Made by a program: the position numbers and the translations under genes. 13,517 bases of DNA, from contig DASTCC010000507.1 of NCBI GenBank assembly GCA_035711465.1, positions 1 to 13,517 on the forward strand. Reading direction: 5' to 3'. Numbering within the stretch: position 1 is the stretch's first letter; every line of letters begins with the position of its first letter. Positions 1 through 6,167 of this stretch are shown in pieces. This DNA comes from DASTCC01 sp035711465 (GTDB lineage: Bacteria > Acidobacteriota > Vicinamibacteria > Vicinamibacterales > SCN-69-37). A model generated the notes under the pieces. It ran no database searches. It saw nothing but the letters and a program-made list of their open reading frames with translations, and had not been told where the DNA came from.

Positions 1-821
1 GCGCCAACGCCGGCCATCTATCTTCGCTCCCGATCGCGCGCGCGTTCCTCGTCGCCGAGGGTAGCCTGCACGGCTCGGCCTTCGCTCAGGCGGACGGCCG
101 GACGTTCATCTTTCGTGTCGCCGACCATCAGCCATGGCCCTGGCTCGACAGCCTCGGCTGCGAGCGCGCCCGCATCGCGACGTGGGGATCGGTCGCGACG
201 ACCGCCTTCTCCACCGCGATGGCGCTGGGGTGCAATCCGATCGTGTTCATCGGCGCCGATTTCGCGTTCACGGACGAACGGCCCTATTGCCGCGGCACGT
301 CGTTCGAGCCGGTGTGGGCCAGCTGGATCGCCGGCGGCAAGTCGATCGCAGAGATCTGGAAGTTCCTGGTCGAACGATGGCCGCTCGAGCCAGCCATCGA
401 CGTCAACGGCAATCCCGTGCGCACTGCGCGGCATCTGGTGTCGTTCCGTGACTGGATCGTCGAACGGGCCGCCGAGCGCCCCGATCGGCGCATCGTCAAT
501 GCGACGGCGGCGGGAATCCTCGCCGGGCCGGCGATCGTCCAGGCGACAGCCGCGACGACGCTTGCGGTGCATCAACCTGTCGATCGCGACGCGATTCTCG
601 CGGCGCTGAAGCGCGCGCATCGCGCCTCGCGCGGCGACGCGGCGCGGCTCTTCGAGGGCGTTGCCGCGATCCTGTCGGATCCCGCCGCAGCGGCCGTGGA
701 CGACTGGACGGCGTTTGCCGACGGCATCGATCGCCGCGCCATCGAGGCGGCGCTGCGATCTCCGGAATTTCAGGCCTGGACGCTCGGCGCCCGCGCCGGC
801 GGATCGAAGGAGCGTTCGTGA
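1..821 (+). CDS. DUF115 / MptE-like (Maf-type flagellin glycosyltransferase-like) protein, 3' part
   Basis: This is the C-terminal 272 residues of a protein whose start lies before the window; the first complete codon is at position 3. The segment GCNPIVFIGADFAFTDE, preceded by a Gly/Ser/Thr-rich stretch (WGSVATTAFSTAMAL), resembles the core of the DUF115 / 6-hydroxymethylpterin pyrophosphokinase MptE-like fold. That fold occurs in motility-associated factor (Maf) proteins, which transfer pseudaminic or legionaminic acid to flagellin in the cytoplasm. A helical tail of about 110 residues follows. The stop overlaps the GTG start of the next gene by 4 bp (GTGA), so the two are translationally coupled. 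A nonulosonic-acid operon containing motAB lies close by on the opposite strand, which fits a flagellin-modification role. The family assignment rests on this one core motif; the acceptor and donor are inferred. Confidence 0.65.
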   Translation, partial: ANAGHLSSLPIARAFLVAEGSLHGSAFAQADGRTFIFRVADHQPWPWLDSLGCERARIATWGSVATTAFSTAMALGCNPIVFIGADFAFTDERPYCRGTSFEPVWASWIAGGKSIAEIWKFLVERWPLEPAIDVNGNPVRTARHLVSFRDWIVERAAERPDRRIVNATAAGILAGPAIVQATAATTLAVHQPVDRDAILAALKRAHRASRGDAARLFEGVAAILSDPAAAAVDDWTAFADGIDRRAIEAALRSPEFQAWTLGARAGGSKERS

Positions 822-3136
822 ATCCGTCTCTCGCCATCTGCATCGTCACCTGCGACATCGCCGGCCCGATCCGCAACGGCGGCATCGGCACCGCGTACTA
901 CAACCTGGCGCACGCGCTGGCGCGCGCCGGCCACAAGGTCACGGTGCTCTACGCGCTCGGCGACTACTGCGAGAACGAGACGATCGCGCACTGGCAGGCG
1001 GAGTACGCGAAGCATCACATCGAGTTCGTGCCGCTGCCGGCGCAGAACGTCCAGGGGCACAGCGCGGTGAAAATGTCGTACAGCGTCTATCAGTGGCTGA
1101 AGCCGCGCGGGTTCGACATCGTCCACTGTCACGAGTGGCGCGGGCTCGCGTTCTACACCGCGCTGGCCAAGCGGCAGGGACTGTGCCTGCCGGCGACGAT
1201 CCTCTGCGTCGGCGCCCACAGCCCGGTGCTCTGGCATCTCGAGGGCATGAACGAGCTGGCCGACGCCGAGGCGCTGGAAGTCGATTTCATGGAGCGCGAG
1301 TCGGTCGCGCTCGCCGACATCCTGTGGAGTCCGAGCTCGCACATGATCGCGTGGATGCGCCGCGAGGGCTGGCGCCTGCCGCGGCGCATCGTCAAGAAGC
1401 CATACATCCTGCTCGATGTCGACGCCGGCACCGGACGACCGGCGGCGCCGCGGCCTGAGCTCGTGTTCTTCGGCCGCCTCGAGACGCGCAAGGGCCTCGA
1501 CCTGTTCTGCGACGCGATCGATCGGCTGGTCTCGCGCAACATGATTCCGCCGCGAGTGACGTTCCTCGGCAAGACGGCCAGCGTCAACGGCCGGCCGAGC
1601 GAGGACTACCTGAAGGACCGCGCCCGAAGTTGGCCGTTTCCGTGGAAGATCGTCAGCAACCTCGATCGCAATCGCGCGATGGCGTACCTGAAGGCGCCCG
1701 ACCGGGTCGCGGTGCTGCCGTCGCGGATCGACAACCTGCCGTACACGGTGCTCGAGTGCCTCGGCTCGGGCATCCCATGCGTCGCCGCCGCGACCGGCGG
1801 CATTCCCGAGATGCTGCGCGTGCGGGATCGCGATCGCATCCTCTTCGCGCCGACGGCGCCCGATCTCGCCAACCGGCTCGCCGCGGTGCTGCGCCGCGGC
1901 CTGGCGCCGGCGCCGATGCGGGAAGCGCCGTCGCGCACGCTCAACAGCTGGCTGCGATGGCACCTGCGCGCGGCGCAGCGCTACCGGCCCGCCCCGGCGC
2001 CCGTGAGCGAGACGCAGCCGCTCGTCAGCATCTGCGTGACGCATCGCAACCGCCCTCGCCTCCTCGCCGCGGCGCTCGACTCGATCCGGCGGCAGGACTA
2101 TCCGCGCATCGAGGTGCTGCTCGTCGACGACGGCAGCGACCAGCCGGACGCCATCGCCGCGCTCGACGCGCTGGAAGCGGAGTTCGCCGACCGCCAGTGG
2201 CGCATCATCCGGCAGCCGAATCGCTATCTCGGCGCCGCCCGGAACGCCGCGATCGCCGCCGCGCGCGGCGAGTTCGTCATGTTCATGGACGACGACAACC
2301 TCGCGATGCCGTGCGAGGTGCGCACGTTCGTCGACGCCGCGCGCCGGAGCCCGGCAAGCATCTTCACCTGCTTCCTGAATGTGTTTCAGGGCACCAGGCC
2401 GGTCCCGGAACGCGATCCGATTCACGTCTGGCCCTTCCTCGGCGGCGCGCTGGCGCCCGGGCTCCTGCGCAACGTGTTCGGCGATGCGAACGCGTTCTTC
2501 CGCCGCGACGTCTTCGACCGCATCGGCGGCTTCACCGAGGACTTCGGCATCGGCTGCGAGGACTGGGAGCTCTTCGCGCGCGCCATGCTGCGCGGCCTGC
2601 GCCTCGAGGTCGTCCCCGAGCCGCTCGTGCTCTACCGCCAGAGCCCGCAGGGCATGCTGAACACGACGTCGCAGCACGCGAACCGCATGCGCGCGCTGCG
2701 CCCGTACTTCGGCCTGTTGCCTTCGCACCTGCGCCCGCTCGTGCACCTGGCACGGCCCGAGAAAGGCGCGGGAGCCGCGGCGCCGTCGTCGACGTCGATC
2801 TCGCGTCTCGATCACGTCCAGCGTGCGGTGGTGTTCGGTTCCGGCGAAGCCGGCAAGATGGCGCTCGGCCTGGCCGAGAAGTGCGGCTGGTCGGTACCGT
2901 GGATCGTCGACAACAACCCGACGATGTGGGACCGCACGGCCCACGGCTTACCGGTGCGGCATCCGGAATCGCTCAAGCTCGAACGCGTCGATCTGGTGAT
3001 CATCGCGTCGCTCGCCGGCAAACCGGCGATCTCCGCCCAGCTGGAACAAATGGGCTTCTCGGCCGGCGCGAACTTCGTGCACTTCCTCGACCCGGTGCGG
3101 ATCGGGTCGATGACGCTGCAGCTCTCGCTGCCGTAG
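818..3136 (+). CDS. Multidomain glycosyltransferase: GT4-type + GT2 + C-terminal Rossmann-like domain
   Basis: The 772-aa protein has three parts. Residues about 5-370 look like a GT-B fold GT4-type transferase: an N-terminal GPIRNGGIGTAYYNLAHALA glycine loop, VFFGRLETRKGLDLF near 217-230, and the sugar-nucleotide site D305-x7-E313 followed by GSGIPCVAAATGGIPEM, with Asp in place of the usual first Glu. Residues about 400-610 are a GT2 (GT-A) domain: PLVSICVTHRN, LLVDDGS (DDG at 437-439), the metal-binding DDD at 491-493, and GIGCEDWELFARA with ED at 581-582. Residues about 668-765 start VVFGSGEAGKMALGLAEKCG, like the Rossmann-type sugar-binding domains attached to some glycosyltransferases. 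There is no signal peptide or obvious membrane segment, so it is probably cytoplasmic. The GTG start at 818 overlaps the upstream stop by 4 bp. It probably builds or extends a glycan, perhaps on the flagellin modified by its neighbour. Donors and acceptor are unknown. Confidence 0.85.
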   Translation: MNPSLAICIVTCDIAGPIRNGGIGTAYYNLAHALARAGHKVTVLYALGDYCENETIAHWQAEYAKHHIEFVPLPAQNVQGHSAVKMSYSVYQWLKPRGFDIVHCHEWRGLAFYTALAKRQGLCLPATILCVGAHSPVLWHLEGMNELADAEALEVDFMERESVALADILWSPSSHMIAWMRREGWRLPRRIVKKPYILLDVDAGTGRPAAPRPELVFFGRLETRKGLDLFCDAIDRLVSRNMIPPRVTFLGKTASVNGRPSEDYLKDRARSWPFPWKIVSNLDRNRAMAYLKAPDRVAVLPSRIDNLPYTVLECLGSGIPCVAAATGGIPEMLRVRDRDRILFAPTAPDLANRLAAVLRRGLAPAPMREAPSRTLNSWLRWHLRAAQRYRPAPAPVSETQPLVSICVTHRNRPRLLAAALDSIRRQDYPRIEVLLVDDGSDQPDAIAALDALEAEFADRQWRIIRQPNRYLGAARNAAIAAARGEFVMFMDDDNLAMPCEVRTFVDAARRSPASIFTCFLNVFQGTRPVPERDPIHVWPFLGGALAPGLLRNVFGDANAFFRRDVFDRIGGFTEDFGIGCEDWELFARAMLRGLRLEVVPEPLVLYRQSPQGMLNTTSQHANRMRALRPYFGLLPSHLRPLVHLARPEKGAGAAAPSSTSISRLDHVQRAVVFGSGEAGKMALGLAEKCGWSVPWIVDNNPTMWDRTAHGLPVRHPESLKLERVDLVIIASLAGKPAISAQLEQMGFSAGANFVHFLDPVRIGSMTLQLSLP

Positions 3137-3146
3137 CCGGCGCCGC

Positions 3147-3524
3147 CTAGAGCAGCAGGCTCCTCAGTCCGTCGATCACACGCGGCGCGTTGAAGTTGAT
3201 CAGCAGGCCTTCTTTCAAGCCCGCCAGTCGCAGATAGGTGATCATCTGGGCGGTGTGAAGGCGCGTCAGCTGGTCGACGCTCTTGATCTCGAGCAGCAGC
3301 TGATCGCCAACCACAAAGTCCGCGCGATACCCGCACTCGAACCGCACACCCTTGTAGGTGACGGGGATACCGAGCTGCTGGATGAACGGATGGCCGTGCA
3401 CGCTGAGCTCGTAGGCGAGGCATTGGTCGTAGACGGATTCGAGCAGGCCGGGGCCGAGCGTGCGATGGATGTCGATGGCCAGCCCGATGACGGCTTGCGC
3501 CAGAGGTGTCGTGTGAAGCGTCAT
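3147..3524 (-). CDS. GxxExxY family protein (PD-(D/E)XK nuclease-like)
   Basis: A complete 125-aa protein from ATG at 3522-3524 to TAG at 3147-3149. It carries the family-defining motif G26-LL-E29-SV-Y32 (GPGLLESVY) after a helix containing AIDIHRTLGPG. It also has a PD-(D/E)XK-like core: YRADF with D69, a strand, then LLLEIKSV with E79 and K81, followed by the QMITYLRLAG helix. The fold is that of small restriction-like nucleases, but no cellular role is established for the family. The 3' end faces the glycosyltransferase gene with only 10 nt between stops and no visible terminator. By eye its G+C is lower than its neighbours (about 60% against 70% in single lines counted), which suggests separate acquisition. 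There is no convincing Shine-Dalgarno sequence; a 13-bp inverted repeat lies just upstream of the start. Confidence 0.85.
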   Translation of the reverse strand: MTLHTTPLAQAVIGLAIDIHRTLGPGLLESVYDQCLAYELSVHGHPFIQQLGIPVTYKGVRFECGYRADFVVGDQLLLEIKSVDQLTRLHTAQMITYLRLAGLKEGLLINFNAPRVIDGLRSLLL

Positions 3525-3525
3525 G

Positions 3526-3565
3526 GCTGGGGATCAGTCAAAGTCCGGTCCAACTGATTCCCAGC
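3526..3565 (-). promoter_or_regulatory. Inverted repeat in the leader of the GxxExxY gene
   Basis: Arms at 3526-3538 (GCTGGGGATCAGT) and 3553-3565 (ACTGATTCCCAGC) pair at 12 of 13 positions across a 14-nt loop. The repeat starts 2 nt upstream of the ATG codon, where a Shine-Dalgarno sequence would sit. A second small perfect hairpin, CAGCG-AAA-CGCTG at 3562-3574, overlaps its far arm, so the two structures would be mutually exclusive. This could hide the ribosome site or act as an operator. That is inference from position and symmetry only. Confidence 0.4.
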
Positions 3566-3635
3566 GAAACGCTGCCTCGCCTCTAGTCAGGTGGCATTTT
3601 TTACAACGGCTGGGCACGACGGAGTTTTAGATCTT

Positions 3636-3666
3636 TTCACCATGCAGCACATGCAGCACATGCAGG
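3636..3666 (+). repeat. Left 31-bp terminal inverted repeat
   Basis: It begins TTCACCATGCAGCACATGCA and is the inverse of 4008-4038 at 30 of 31 positions. The nonamer CATGCAGCA occurs twice in a row from 3641, followed by a partial third copy ending CATGCAGG. Confidence 0.8.
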
Positions 3667-3702
3667 AATGACGCGAGACTGAGCCCTTGGCGAAGGGCTT
3701 GA

Positions 3703-3719
3703 GGTCGCCGCAGGCGACC
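3703..3719 (-). repeat. Module A hairpin (inverted copy)
   Basis: GGTCGCC at 3703-3709 pairs perfectly with GGCGACC at 3713-3719 around the 3-nt loop GCA. On the minus strand it lies between CTGATGCT and TCAAGCCCT, the same position as the hairpins of modules B and C on the plus strand. A second hairpin, AGCCCTT-GGCG-AAGGGCT, lies next to it at 3682-3699 and is not shared by the other modules. Confidence 0.6.
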
Positions 3720-3805
3720 AGCATCAGACGAACAACGCGCGGACGAGAGAGTTGATTCAAGGGCCCCTTAGACTCTCTCGTCCGCGCGTTGTTCGTGCTG
3801 ATGCT
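3720..3805. repeat. Long near-perfect inverted repeat (32-bp stem, 21-nt loop)
   Basis: The left arm 3720-3751 and the right arm 3773-3805 are complementary over 32 bp with only one extra base (G3797) in the right arm. The innermost 24 bp, starting ACGAACAACGCGCGG at 3728, are perfect. The 21-nt loop contains the near-palindrome AAGGGCCCCTT. The stem arises because repeat modules A and B face away from each other. It would form a very stable RNA or cruciform structure, but it lacks a T-tract, so a terminator role is only possible. Confidence 0.8.
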
Positions 3806-3853
3806 CGGCCCGGCGGAGCCGGGCCGTCAAGCCCTCATGGGCGGGCCTGCATG
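3798..3853 (+). repeat. Direct repeat, module B
   Basis: This 56-bp core matches 3960-4015 at 47 positions without gaps, at a period of 162 bp. Its order is CTGATG, a perfect 9-bp hairpin (CGGCCCGGC 3806-3814, loop GGA, GCCGGGCCG 3818-3826), TCAAGCCCTCA, then CCTGCATG. The similarity extends more weakly upstream into 3773-3797. Confidence 0.75.
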
Positions 3854-3959
3854 TGCCATGGGTGAGCTCACGCGGTCGATACGACGCGCGTGGCGACTGC
3901 AACTGCTGGGTCGCGCCTGCCCGCCTGCACGCGTTGGACGAGTCCGTGCCGTAGTCGTT

Positions 3960-4015
3960 CTGATGACCGGCCCGGCACACCTGGGCCGTCAAGCCCTCAT
4001 TGGCACGCCTGCATG
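3960..4015 (+). repeat. Direct repeat, module C
   Basis: Second plus-strand copy of the module at 3798-3853. Its hairpin is CGGCCCGG (3968-3975), loop CACAC, CTGGGCCG (3981-3988): 8 bp including one G-T pair. Several of its differences from module B fall in or beside the loop, so pairing is kept. It runs into the right terminal inverted repeat. Confidence 0.75.
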
Positions 4016-4038
4016 GGCTGCATGTGCTGCATGGTGAA
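4008..4038 (-). repeat. Right 31-bp terminal inverted repeat
   Basis: Inverse of 3636-3666 with one mismatch. It begins CCTGCATGGGCTGCATG and ends ATGGTGAA, 34 bp from the stop codon of the methyltransferase gene at 4073. Confidence 0.8.
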
Positions 4039-4072
4039 TCCGGAGACAGGGGCTCTCGACTGCCTGCGTTCC

Positions 4073-4981
4073 CTACCCCCGCACGAACGTCCGGATGCTC
4101 TGAATCACGTCGTGGCGCTGGCTGCCAGGACGCGTCTCGCGAAGAGCGCCAGCCATTCGGCTGACGCCAGTTGAGAGCTCCTGGCCGAGCGCTTCGAGCG
4201 TCTTGGCGGCCGCCTCCAGCGAGGCGGCGTCCGTCGCCGTCGCCGCGTCGCGCAGCGCTTGTTCGAGCCGATGCGCCATCGACTGTGGTGACTTGTGAGC
4301 GGTGACCACCGTCGTGCAGTAGTCGGTCCACGACGAGGCGACGCGGAGGCCGGCGCGGGCGTACATCCGGTCGATGGCCTCGCGGCCGAGGTAGTAGTAC
4401 TGGCCGAGGGTGTTGTCGCCGCCGCGGTACCAGTCGTTGTGCGACTCGATGCGGTCCCACGCCGCGCGGGTGTCGCTGATCGCGTGATGGACGATCGCGA
4501 CGCCACCTTCTTTCAGGACGCGCGCGATCTCCTGGACGTACGCGAAGGTGTCCTCGAGCGCGATGTGGACGAAGACGTCGTAGCTGAACACGACGTCCTG
4601 CGACGCGCTCGCAATCGGCTGGAGATCCTTGCCGTTGCCGAGCACGAACGACACGTTGCCGAGGCCGAGCGCGTCGACGCGGGCCTTGGTGCGCGCCAGC
4701 ATCTGGTCGGCGACGTCGAACACCGTCAGCGCGCCGCAGCGCGGCGCCAACCGCACGCTCCACTTGCCGCCGCCCGGCCCGATCTCGAGGACGTTCGACG
4801 CCGCATTGATCCACGGCTCGACGCTGTGGGCGAACAGGCGCATCTCCCAGGCGCGCTCCGCGGTGCCGTCGTCGCACCACTCGTCGCCGAGGTGGGCGTA
4901 GCGGCTGCCATAGTGGCTGCTCCACTGCTCGCTGTAGCCGTTCCAGTCGCGCGCGTAGCGGTTGGTCGCGATCGTGCTCAT
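4073..4981 (-). CDS. Class I SAM-dependent methyltransferase
   Basis: A complete 302-aa protein, ATG at 4979-4981, TAG at 4073-4075. The SAM-binding glycine-rich loop is VLEIGPGGGKW (residues 64-74). FDVADQML (88-95) is the acidic ribose-binding strand, and SQDVVFSYDVFVHI (127-140) is the methyltransferase motif II region, followed by IARVLKEGGVAIVHH. The C-terminal region (about 235-275) is alanine/glutamate-rich and probably helical. AGAGGA lies just upstream of the start, 10 nt after the stop of the GT4 gene. As the last gene of a surface-glycan operon it probably methylates a sugar or the glycan, but the substrate cannot be read from sequence. Confidence 0.85.
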   Translation of the reverse strand: MSTIATNRYARDWNGYSEQWSSHYGSRYAHLGDEWCDDGTAERAWEMRLFAHSVEPWINAASNVLEIGPGGGKWSVRLAPRCGALTVFDVADQMLARTKARVDALGLGNVSFVLGNGKDLQPIASASQDVVFSYDVFVHIALEDTFAYVQEIARVLKEGGVAIVHHAISDTRAAWDRIESHNDWYRGGDNTLGQYYYLGREAIDRMYARAGLRVASSWTDYCTTVVTAHKSPQSMAHRLEQALRDAATATDAASLEAAAKTLEALGQELSTGVSRMAGALRETRPGSQRHDVIQSIRTFVRG

Positions 4982-4991
4982 GTCGGTCCTC

Positions 4992-6167
4992 TCAGGCGGC
5001 GGGCGACACGTTCGGCCGCCGTGAAGCCGCGCGGCGGTGGCGCACGGCGTCGTAGATCTGTCGATAGCCCCTGGTCATCGCGTCGAGCGTGAAGCGCTCG
5101 GCGTGCCGGCGCCGCGCACGAATCCGGATCGCCTCGCGGGCCGCGCCGGTCATCGCCCGCACCCGCGTCAGCGCGGCGGCGAGCGCGACGGCGTCGTCGG
5201 CGCGAAACGTCAGCCCGGTGACGCCGTCCTCGACCAGCTCGGTGAGCTCGGGGATATCGCTGACGGCGACGAGCGTCCCGTCGCGAAACGCTTCGAGCAG
5301 GGTCAGCGGCTGCCCTTCGCTCTTCGAGGGCAGCACGACGAGATCGGCCGCGGCGGCGATCGCGCGCGCCGATCTCGAGTAGCCATGGATGCGGGCGCTC
5401 AGCAGGCCAGCGGCGCGGATGCGGCGGCGCAGCGTCCGGGCGTCGCCGTCGCCGACGAAGACGCAGAACACCGCGGTCGCCGGATCGAGGCGGGCGAGCG
5501 CGTCGACCAGCAGCGTCTGATTCTTGCGGCCGCCGAACGTGCCGATGCAGGCGACGACCAGTTCGCCGTCGCGGCGCGCCCGCGCCATGCGCTCGAGCGT
5601 CTCGACATCATCCGCGTCGGCGGCCGGACGTGTCGTGCGCGTGCCGTACGGCACGACGGCGACGCGACCGCGATCCACACCCAGCGAGGCCAGCAGTTGC
5701 GCCGAATGCGAGGACGGCACCACGACCGCGTCGACGAGGTTCATCAGCTCGACGTCCACGACGGCCTGCGCGCGCGTCTTCGCCACGCCCCATCCGTGCA
5801 TCGTCTGGACGATCGGAATCGGCGAGCTCCGGCCGCCCGCAAAGAGACGGCCGATGAGGCTGGGAATCGCGGCGTGGGCGTGCGCGACGTCCGGCTCGCG
5901 GCCGGGCGCGAACGTCTCGTTGAGGCGGCGCACCACGGCCAGGTTCTGGGCGTAGTCGCGATGGAAGAGCGAATCGACGCGCTCGATCCGGACGCCCGCC
6001 TGAGCGAGCTCCGACAGGTACGCCGGATAGTTGCCGTATCCGGCCGTCTCTGATTCGGAGGTCACGACCGTCACGTCGTCGCCGCCGGCCTGCTGCTGGA
6101 GCGCGAGGTCGACGATGACTCGCCCGGCGCCGCCCTGCAGGAAGGTCGTCAGATGCAGGATTCTCAT
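4992..6167 (-). CDS. GT4-family glycosyltransferase (GT-B fold)
   Basis: A complete 391-aa protein. It opens MRILHLTTFLQGGAGRVIVD, the N-terminal strand and glycine loop of GT4 enzymes, with PDVAHAHAAIPSLIGRLF near 92-109 and VVPYGTR at 171-177. The C-terminal nucleotide-sugar domain starts about 203 (VVACIGTFGGRKNQTLLVDAL). The E-x7-E motif E284...E292 lies in SEGQPLTLLEAF. There is no signal peptide, so the enzyme is probably cytoplasmic. Its ATG overlaps the stop of the dehydratase gene (ATGA, 6164-6167). It would transfer a sugar, perhaps one derived from the dehydratase product, during glycan assembly. Donor and acceptor are unknown. Confidence 0.88.
   Translation of the reverse strand: MRILHLTTFLQGGAGRVIVDLALQQQAGGDDVTVVTSESETAGYGNYPAYLSELAQAGVRIERVDSLFHRDYAQNLAVVRRLNETFAPGREPDVAHAHAAIPSLIGRLFAGGRSSPIPIVQTMHGWGVAKTRAQAVVDVELMNLVDAVVVPSSHSAQLLASLGVDRGRVAVVPYGTRTTRPAADADDVETLERMARARRDGELVVACIGTFGGRKNQTLLVDALARLDPATAVFCVFVGDGDARTLRRRIRAAGLLSARIHGYSRSARAIAAAADLVVLPSKSEGQPLTLLEAFRDGTLVAVSDIPELTELVEDGVTGLTFRADDAVALAAALTRVRAMTGAAREAIRIRARRRHAERFTLDAMTRGYRQIYDAVRHRRAASRRPNVSPAA

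Larger units (their letters stand above)
3636..4038. mobile_element. 403-bp MITE/REP-like element with 31-bp terminal inverted repeats
   Basis: The ends, 3636-3666 and 4008-4038, are inverted copies of one another with a single mismatch in 31 bp (position 4016 is G where the left end predicts T). Each end contains a 9-bp micro-repeat (CATGCAGCA, or CTGCATGTG on the other strand). The interior has no transposase and is made of three copies of one hairpin-bearing module. No clear target-site duplication flanks it: GATCTT lies left and TCCGGA right. A transposase-independent description such as MITE or clustered REP/BIME-like repeat fits. The element class is inferred; the repeats themselves are read directly. 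Confidence 0.55.
3525..4072. other. Repeat-rich intergenic region without a credible gene
   Basis: This 548-bp gap separates the leftward GxxExxY gene from the end of the leftward sugar operon. Reading frames through it are short, lack family motifs and run through repeated DNA, so I call no gene. From right to left it holds a 403-bp element bounded by inverted repeats (3636-4038), a relatively AT-rich stretch (about 3594-3640) and a 13-bp inverted repeat next to the GxxExxY start. Neither a rho-independent terminator with a T-tract nor a clear promoter was found, although the long stem at 3720-3805 could slow or stop transcription from either side. Confidence 0.75.

Noticed and set aside
770..2944. 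Long minus-strand open frame of 724 codons opposite the glycosyltransferase fusion
   Set aside because: Arg/Ala-rich antisense shadow typical of high-GC DNA; the opposite strand encodes clear GT4 and GT2 motifs.
3580..3606. Possible promoter TTGTAA ... TAGAGG for the GxxExxY gene (minus strand)
   Set aside because: Spacing is only 15 bp and the -10 match is poor; not strong enough to list.
3641..3666. Short tandem CATGCAGCA repeat as a CRISPR or minisatellite
   Set aside because: Fewer than three 9-bp units and no spacers; it is better explained as part of the terminal inverted repeat.
3682..3719. Two adjacent hairpins as a rho-independent terminator
   Set aside because: Neither is followed by a T-tract on either strand.
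3960..3965. TGATGA/CTGA-like boxes resembling a C/D RNA
   Set aside because: C/D RNAs are not bacterial, and the boxes are fixed parts of the repeat module without the paired terminal stem.
3789..4037. Plus-strand open frame of 82 codons in the intergenic gap
   Set aside because: It runs through two copies of the repeat module, has no family motif, and its repeated peptide simply reflects the DNA repeat.
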